Assembly: GCF_036924595.1 (NCBI RefSeq)
Contig: NZ_JAZHRV010000001.1
Span: 62,001 to 126,000 of the forward strand
Length of the DNA stretch: 64,000 nucleotides
Direction of reading: 5' to 3'
Source: Bradyrhizobium algeriense
GTDB lineage: Bacteria; Pseudomonadota; Alphaproteobacteria; Rhizobiales; Xanthobacteraceae
A program made the translations under genes and the position numbers. A model generated the notes under the pieces. The model saw only the letters and a program-made list of their open reading frames with translations. It was not told where the DNA came from and made no database searches. Of the stretch, positions 60,727 to 64,000 are shown one piece after another; position 1 is the first letter of the stretch; every line of letters starts with the position of its first letter.

Positions 60727-61284
60727 ATGTCGTCACCCGCTGTTGCAACCGTTCCTGTAAGAAATGCGCTGGACCGATTTCGCCGCAACCGACGGGGCTC
60801 GGCCGCCGTCGAGTTCGCGCTGGTTGCGCCGTTGTTCTTCTGCATGCTGTTTGCGATTCTCGAGACGGCGATTGTATTTTTCGCAGGCCAGCTTCTGGAG
60901 CAGGGAACGCAGGACGCCGCGCGGCTGATGCTCACGCATGAGGCTCAGGACAGTGCCATGACCGAAGATACGTTCAAGACCAAACTCTGCGATCGCATCA
61001 AGGTGATGTTCAACTGTGTAGGAGGCAATCTGGGGAACATTACTGTGGATGTGAAGGTCTTTGCCCCAGGCACCACGATTACGATTACCGATCCGATCGT
61101 CAGTGGAAACTTTACCGGAACTTTCGCATATTCTCTGCCGCCAGCCGGCTCTCCCAATACCGTCGTGATTCGCGCCTTCTATCAATGGCCGCTGTTCGTG
61201 ACCAAACTCGGCTACAACATTGGAAATCTCAACGGCAGCAAGCGGCTGCTCTCTGCGACCGCCGCTTTTCATGTAGAGCCGTGA
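60727..61284 (+). CDS. tadE: TadE/TadG-like minor pseudopilin 1
   Basis: 185 residues. The prepilin-type leader ends RRNRRG, then SAAVEFALVAPLFFCMLFAILETAIVFFAG: Glu at +5 after the Gly and a hydrophobic helix, the TadE pattern. A mature domain with two Cys follows (LCDRIKVMFNC) and ends in aromatic FYQWPLFVTKLGYNIG. Processed by CpaA and part of the pilus base. Followed 4 bases later by a related gene. Confidence 0.9.
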   Translation: MSSPAVATVPVRNALDRFRRNRRGSAAVEFALVAPLFFCMLFAILETAIVFFAGQLLEQGTQDAARLMLTHEAQDSAMTEDTFKTKLCDRIKVMFNCVGGNLGNITVDVKVFAPGTTITITDPIVSGNFTGTFAYSLPPAGSPNTVVIRAFYQWPLFVTKLGYNIGNLNGSKRLLSATAAFHVEP

Positions 61285-61288
61285 TGCG

Positions 61289-61915
61289 ATGATGGTATCC
61301 CCGATGCGGAAGATGTCGCTTCGCGTGCGCAGTCTGTTGGATGATCGCAGCGGTCTCGCGGCCGTCGAGTTCGCCTTCGTCTTTCCAATCATGGTGGTGA
61401 TGTACTTCGGGGTGGTCGAGATATCGTCGGCTATTGCCGTGGATCGCAAGGCCACCCAGGTGGCGCGAACGCTTTCCGATCTGACGTCTCAGATGGCGAG
61501 TGTGGCGGATGCCGATATCATCAGTTTTGGTGAAGCGGCAAAGGCGATCATGACACCCTATTCGCCATCGCCGTTGATATCCTCGGTCACGGAGGTTTAC
61601 GTCGATAAAACCTCGGGGGTCGCTCGGGTTCAGTGGAGCAAGGGTTTGACGATCAGTACAGCAGGCCTTGTCACGATCGCGCCGACGCCGCCTCATAATC
61701 CAGGTGATATTGTGGTGTTGCCGCCAGGTCTCGTCGTGGCCAAGGGGACATTTGTGATTTGGAGCGAGGTCAGCTACAGGTATGTACCGGCCATCGGTTA
61801 TATGGTGGCGAAGACTGGCATCCCCTTTAACGATACCGCTTACACGCGTCCGCGGCAGGTGCTCTGCGTCTTAAATCCGACGGCTGGCTTCTCCGACTGT
61901 GCGACGCCGCTGTGA
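61289..61915 (+). CDS. TadE/TadF-like minor pseudopilin 2
   Basis: 208 residues with leader ...LLDDRSG, then LAAVEFAFVFPIMVVMYFGVVEISSAIAVDRKATQVARTLSDLTSQM (Glu at +5). The mature domain is longer and ends with VLCVLNPTAGFSDC. Forms a pair with the previous gene. A start at 61304 (MRKMSL) is also possible. Confidence 0.88.
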   Translation: MMVSPMRKMSLRVRSLLDDRSGLAAVEFAFVFPIMVVMYFGVVEISSAIAVDRKATQVARTLSDLTSQMASVADADIISFGEAAKAIMTPYSPSPLISSVTEVYVDKTSGVARVQWSKGLTISTAGLVTIAPTPPHNPGDIVVLPPGLVVAKGTFVIWSEVSYRYVPAIGYMVAKTGIPFNDTAYTRPRQVLCVLNPTAGFSDCATPL

Positions 61916-62109
61916 CGGCAGGTAGTCTCGGATAACCTTCGCAACTTGCACCGTTCGCCGCGCGACCTTCTCCTGGAGGAGGATCGGCGCTGTATTCGTG
62001 GCGCTGCATTTGTTCAGGCTTCGGTAAGCGCCGGCGTGATCCGCTGCATTGGAAAGCGGCCCCGTATAGCAGCGTTACATCCAAGGCGGATGAGTCCAGA
62101 CTCTCCACT

Positions 62110-62182
62110 AGAACATGATCCGGAAAAGTGGGTACCGGTTTTCCCTCGCGACAAACGCGGAACGTTTGCGCGGAGATCATGC
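62110..62182. repeat. repeat of the CATGATC...GATCATG family
   Basis: GAACATGATCCGGAAAAGTGGGTACCGG at one end, GTTTGCGCGGAGATCATGC at the other, with the shared interior CGCGACAAACGCGGAAC. Ends CATGATC/GATCATG pair. It matches the right half of the 59675-59767 element. Confidence 0.75.
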
Positions 62183-62286
62183 TCAAATCAAAGAGATGGA
62201 GCGGGATGACGATTCGAAGAAAAGTCATCACGCTCTAATGACACAAGGGACCTCTGCCCAACGCCATCGTGGGACTTTGGCTGCCA

Positions 62287-62375
62287 GAGCATGATCGGAC
62301 CCGCAGGGCTGCGTTGGCGCAAAGCGGGAACCGTTTTCGCTCGGGACAAACGCGAAGCGTTTGCCGGCAGATCAT
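62287..62375. repeat. diverged copy of the CATGATC...GATCAT family
   Basis: Begins GAGCATGATCGG and ends GTTTGCCGGCAGATCAT, with GGGAACCGTTTTCGCTCGGGACAAACGCG inside. More mutated than the copy 100 bases before it. Confidence 0.65.
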
Positions 62376-62750
62376 CCGCAAAGACATCCGTGATCCAATT
62401 CAATCCGATCGGATCATGATCTATTGCGCGCGAGCAACCCGGAATTCCCCGATTCATCGCCTGCTTGTGCCGGCTACGGAACGGACAACCGATCTCATCG
62501 TGATCCTCCTGCACACCTGCCGCCGTAAGACAGAACGCGAAGAAGAAAACGCCGGCCTCGTAGGTCATCCGTAATCCTGGCCGATTTTAAAGACGAGGCC
62601 CGCGGCCAAACGGCCCATTGGAGGTCTGATGGCCAGCCCAAATCAACGGCACAAATCGACGCTTGGCGTCTCCGCGGTTCGTCCGATGGCCTTGCCGCTC
62701 CACGCCATCGAGCCGCGCGCAATCACGGCATCCACCCTGTGCGGCCGATC

Positions 62751-62781
62751 AATAAAAAGCCCCGGATCGCTCCGGGGCTTT
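62751..62781 (-). terminator. intrinsic terminator after tadG
   Basis: AAAGCCCCGGA/TCCGGGGCTTT 11-bp stem with a TCGC loop; on the minus strand it continues into TTTTTATT. It lies about 52 bases past the tadG stop. Confidence 0.85.
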
Positions 62782-62832
62782 CTGAGGCTCGATGTTTACT
62801 TCAAGGCGTCGTCGGCACCGCCTTCTGCCAGG

Positions 62833-64000
62833 TTAGTTCGTAAGATGCGCGGTCTGCAGCGCGTGATTGAACATGGCGTTCAGCGACGCGGCGATTTCAG
62901 CGGGCGTGTTCGCGGTGTAGAAGAAGCCAGGCGACGCGCATTTCCGCAGGCTGGCCGGAATATACTGAATGTTGTTGTTGGCATAGGTGTCTTCGTCGCC
63001 GGCAAAGGTCGTAACCACGGGTGAGACCGGTTGATAGGGAATATAGAGCACGGAAACGATGACGCCGCGGCCCTTGAGGGTTTCGCAGACGGGAACGGTC
63101 GCCAGGGTGCCCTGTTTATCAATCGTGGTGGCGCGGTTGCTGTCGTGCCAGCCGCCGGGAACGGAGGGAGTGGGAATGTCTTTGTATTGGTTGTCTTGTG
63201 CGCCGTCGGTGACGAGGAAGACGTAAGGCTGCGGGGTGGTCGGCGTGCTGCCGTCGCCGACGGCGCCGGAGCCGGTGCCGATTTTTTTATTGACCGAATC
63301 AAGCGCGGTATCGATATGCGTGCCGCCGGAGCCAAGGTCCGTACTCGTATTTGTGTCAAGCAGCGTGGCAAGGTTTGCGGCGGCGTAGTTGATGGTGCCG
63401 GGGGTGGTGGAAGATCCGTTGATGTCTTTGGTCAGCGGAAAATAGGCATAGAGTTTTTGAATGAACGGGTAGAGACCGATCCGGAACTGGTCGTCAACCT
63501 TCTTGGAGGCGTTCGCGGTTTCGAACAACTTGGTCACGGCGTAGCCGACCGCGTCGAGGCGCAACTGGATGCAGTCGTCGGTGCCATCGGTCGGGCAGGA
63601 TGAAACCGCCGTCAGGCTGTCCGGCCGGCTCTTGGAGTTGCCTTTAATCAGCGAATTCGCCGCGCCAGGAGTAACCGTATTATTCAGGTCGGCAAGCATC
63701 GCCACCGGCAAGCCAGGCTTCTGCTTCGGTACGGACGTGGTCGACGCCTGGTTGATGAGGTTGTTGAGCGCGGTCTGGCCGAGGCGCGAATATATATAGC
63801 CCATGCAATGATTATTCGTGTGGTACTGCTGGGTATACGTATTGGTACTGGTAGGGGGGTTGGCAGGCGGATTGGTCGGGGGGGTGACAAGGGGATCTTT
63901 GCACGCGCTTTTTGTCAGGTCAATTTTCGGGTCAAAATGGCAGGCCAGGGTACAACTGATGCCGGTGGAGTTGTGGTATTGGACCCAGTTATCCGGGTTG
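62833..64000 (-). CDS. tadG: Tad pilus VWA-domain protein TadG, 5' end beyond window
   Basis: C-terminal 389 residues of a TadG-like protein; the frame stays open to the window end (visible upstream part PDNWVQYHNSTGISCTLACHFDP, then a Pro/Thr-rich linker of TPPTNPPANPPTS type). von Willebrand A features: LATLLDTNTSTDLGSGGTHIDTALDSV and PYVFLVTDGAQDNQYKD, followed by FAGDEDTYANNNIQYIPASLRKCASPGFFYTANTPAEIAASL at the end. The N-terminal TadE-like prepilin segment must lie outside. TadG is a minor pilus-base component; on the opposite strand to the two TadE-like genes. Confidence 0.87.
   Translation of the reverse strand, partial: NPDNWVQYHNSTGISCTLACHFDPKIDLTKSACKDPLVTPPTNPPANPPTSTNTYTQQYHTNNHCMGYIYSRLGQTALNNLINQASTTSVPKQKPGLPVAMLADLNNTVTPGAANSLIKGNSKSRPDSLTAVSSCPTDGTDDCIQLRLDAVGYAVTKLFETANASKKVDDQFRIGLYPFIQKLYAYFPLTKDINGSSTTPGTINYAAANLATLLDTNTSTDLGSGGTHIDTALDSVNKKIGTGSGAVGDGSTPTTPQPYVFLVTDGAQDNQYKDIPTPSVPGGWHDSNRATTIDKQGTLATVPVCETLKGRGVIVSVLYIPYQPVSPVVTTFAGDEDTYANNNIQYIPASLRKCASPGFFYTANTPAEIAASLNAMFNHALQTAHLTN

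Larger units (their letters stand above)
61916..62750. other. 835-base gene-free gap with dispersed repeats
   Basis: No credible gene. Repeat copies at 62110-62182 (AACATGATCCGGAAAAGTGGGTACCGGTTTTCC, ending GCGCGGAGATCATG) and 62287-62375 (GAGCATGATCGG to CAGATCAT) of the 59675 family. A GGAGG ribosome-like site precedes an ATG at 62629, but its frame runs through the tadG terminator. Confidence 0.6.

Noticed and set aside
62188..62568. Open frames on both strands in the 62 kb gap
   Set aside because: They are made largely of dispersed-repeat sequence and resemble no protein.
62629..63024. A 131-codon plus-strand frame with a good GGAGG site
   Set aside because: It runs through the tadG terminator and then antisense into tadG; no domain or signal. 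Kept only as a possible decayed gene start.

Overview
The window reads as chromosomal DNA of a Bradyrhizobium-like alphaproteobacterium (Nitrobacteraceae). The reasons are GC-rich coding DNA with long antisense open frames, a CycM-type membrane cytochrome c, a pimeloyl-CoA type dicarboxylate operon next to LIV-family ABC transporters, a complete Tad/Cpa pilus locus, and many short palindromic intergenic repeats of several families. No transposase, phage gene, CRISPR array, tRNA or rRNA is visible. It looks like core or accessory metabolic chromosome, not a mobile island.

Layout. 1-3143: a LIV-family transporter (a LivM-LivG fusion cut by the window edge, and LivH) divergent from a MarR regulator. 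3150-6901: a hairpin-chain repeat, a PAS-PAS-GGDEF-EAL protein and a frameshifted glycerate 2-kinase. 7025-14316: a second LIV-family system with two near-duplicate binding proteins, the fossil C-terminus of a third, LivM, LivH, LivF, LivG and an IclR regulator. 14392-21734: a perfect palindromic operator, then a dicarboxylate beta-oxidation operon (pimF, pimA, pimC, pimD, SDR) divergent from the IclR gene. The transporter plus this operon look like one import-and-degrade unit under IclR control.

21981-35794: housekeeping and mixed metabolism: glycerol kinase, GNAT, DUF6636 protein, two GST-fold proteins (one maleylacetoacetate isomerase), metF-metH, an LLM flavin oxidoreductase, a Trp/Pro/Gly repeat protein, pheA, kdsB and cycM. 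Many gaps here hold palindromic repeats. 36082-46100: a Yej-type peptide importer with two binding proteins, facing an overlapping NlpC/P60 endopeptidase and M17 aminopeptidase pair; together they suggest uptake and breakdown of wall-derived or other peptides.

46238-64000: the Tad pilus locus (tadD, tadC, tadB, cpaF, cpaE, cpaD, cpaC, cpaB, cpaA, the Flp pilin, an orphan pilus N-domain protein, two TadE-like pseudopilins and a partial VWA TadG). It is interrupted by two near-identical sterol-desaturase-family genes flanking a polytopic GT-C-like membrane protein. Four pilus-gene upstream regions carry CtrA-box-like TTAA-N7-TTNN motifs, suggesting cell-cycle control as known for Caulobacter pilA.

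All calls are from reading sequence and motifs by eye; no database search was run.
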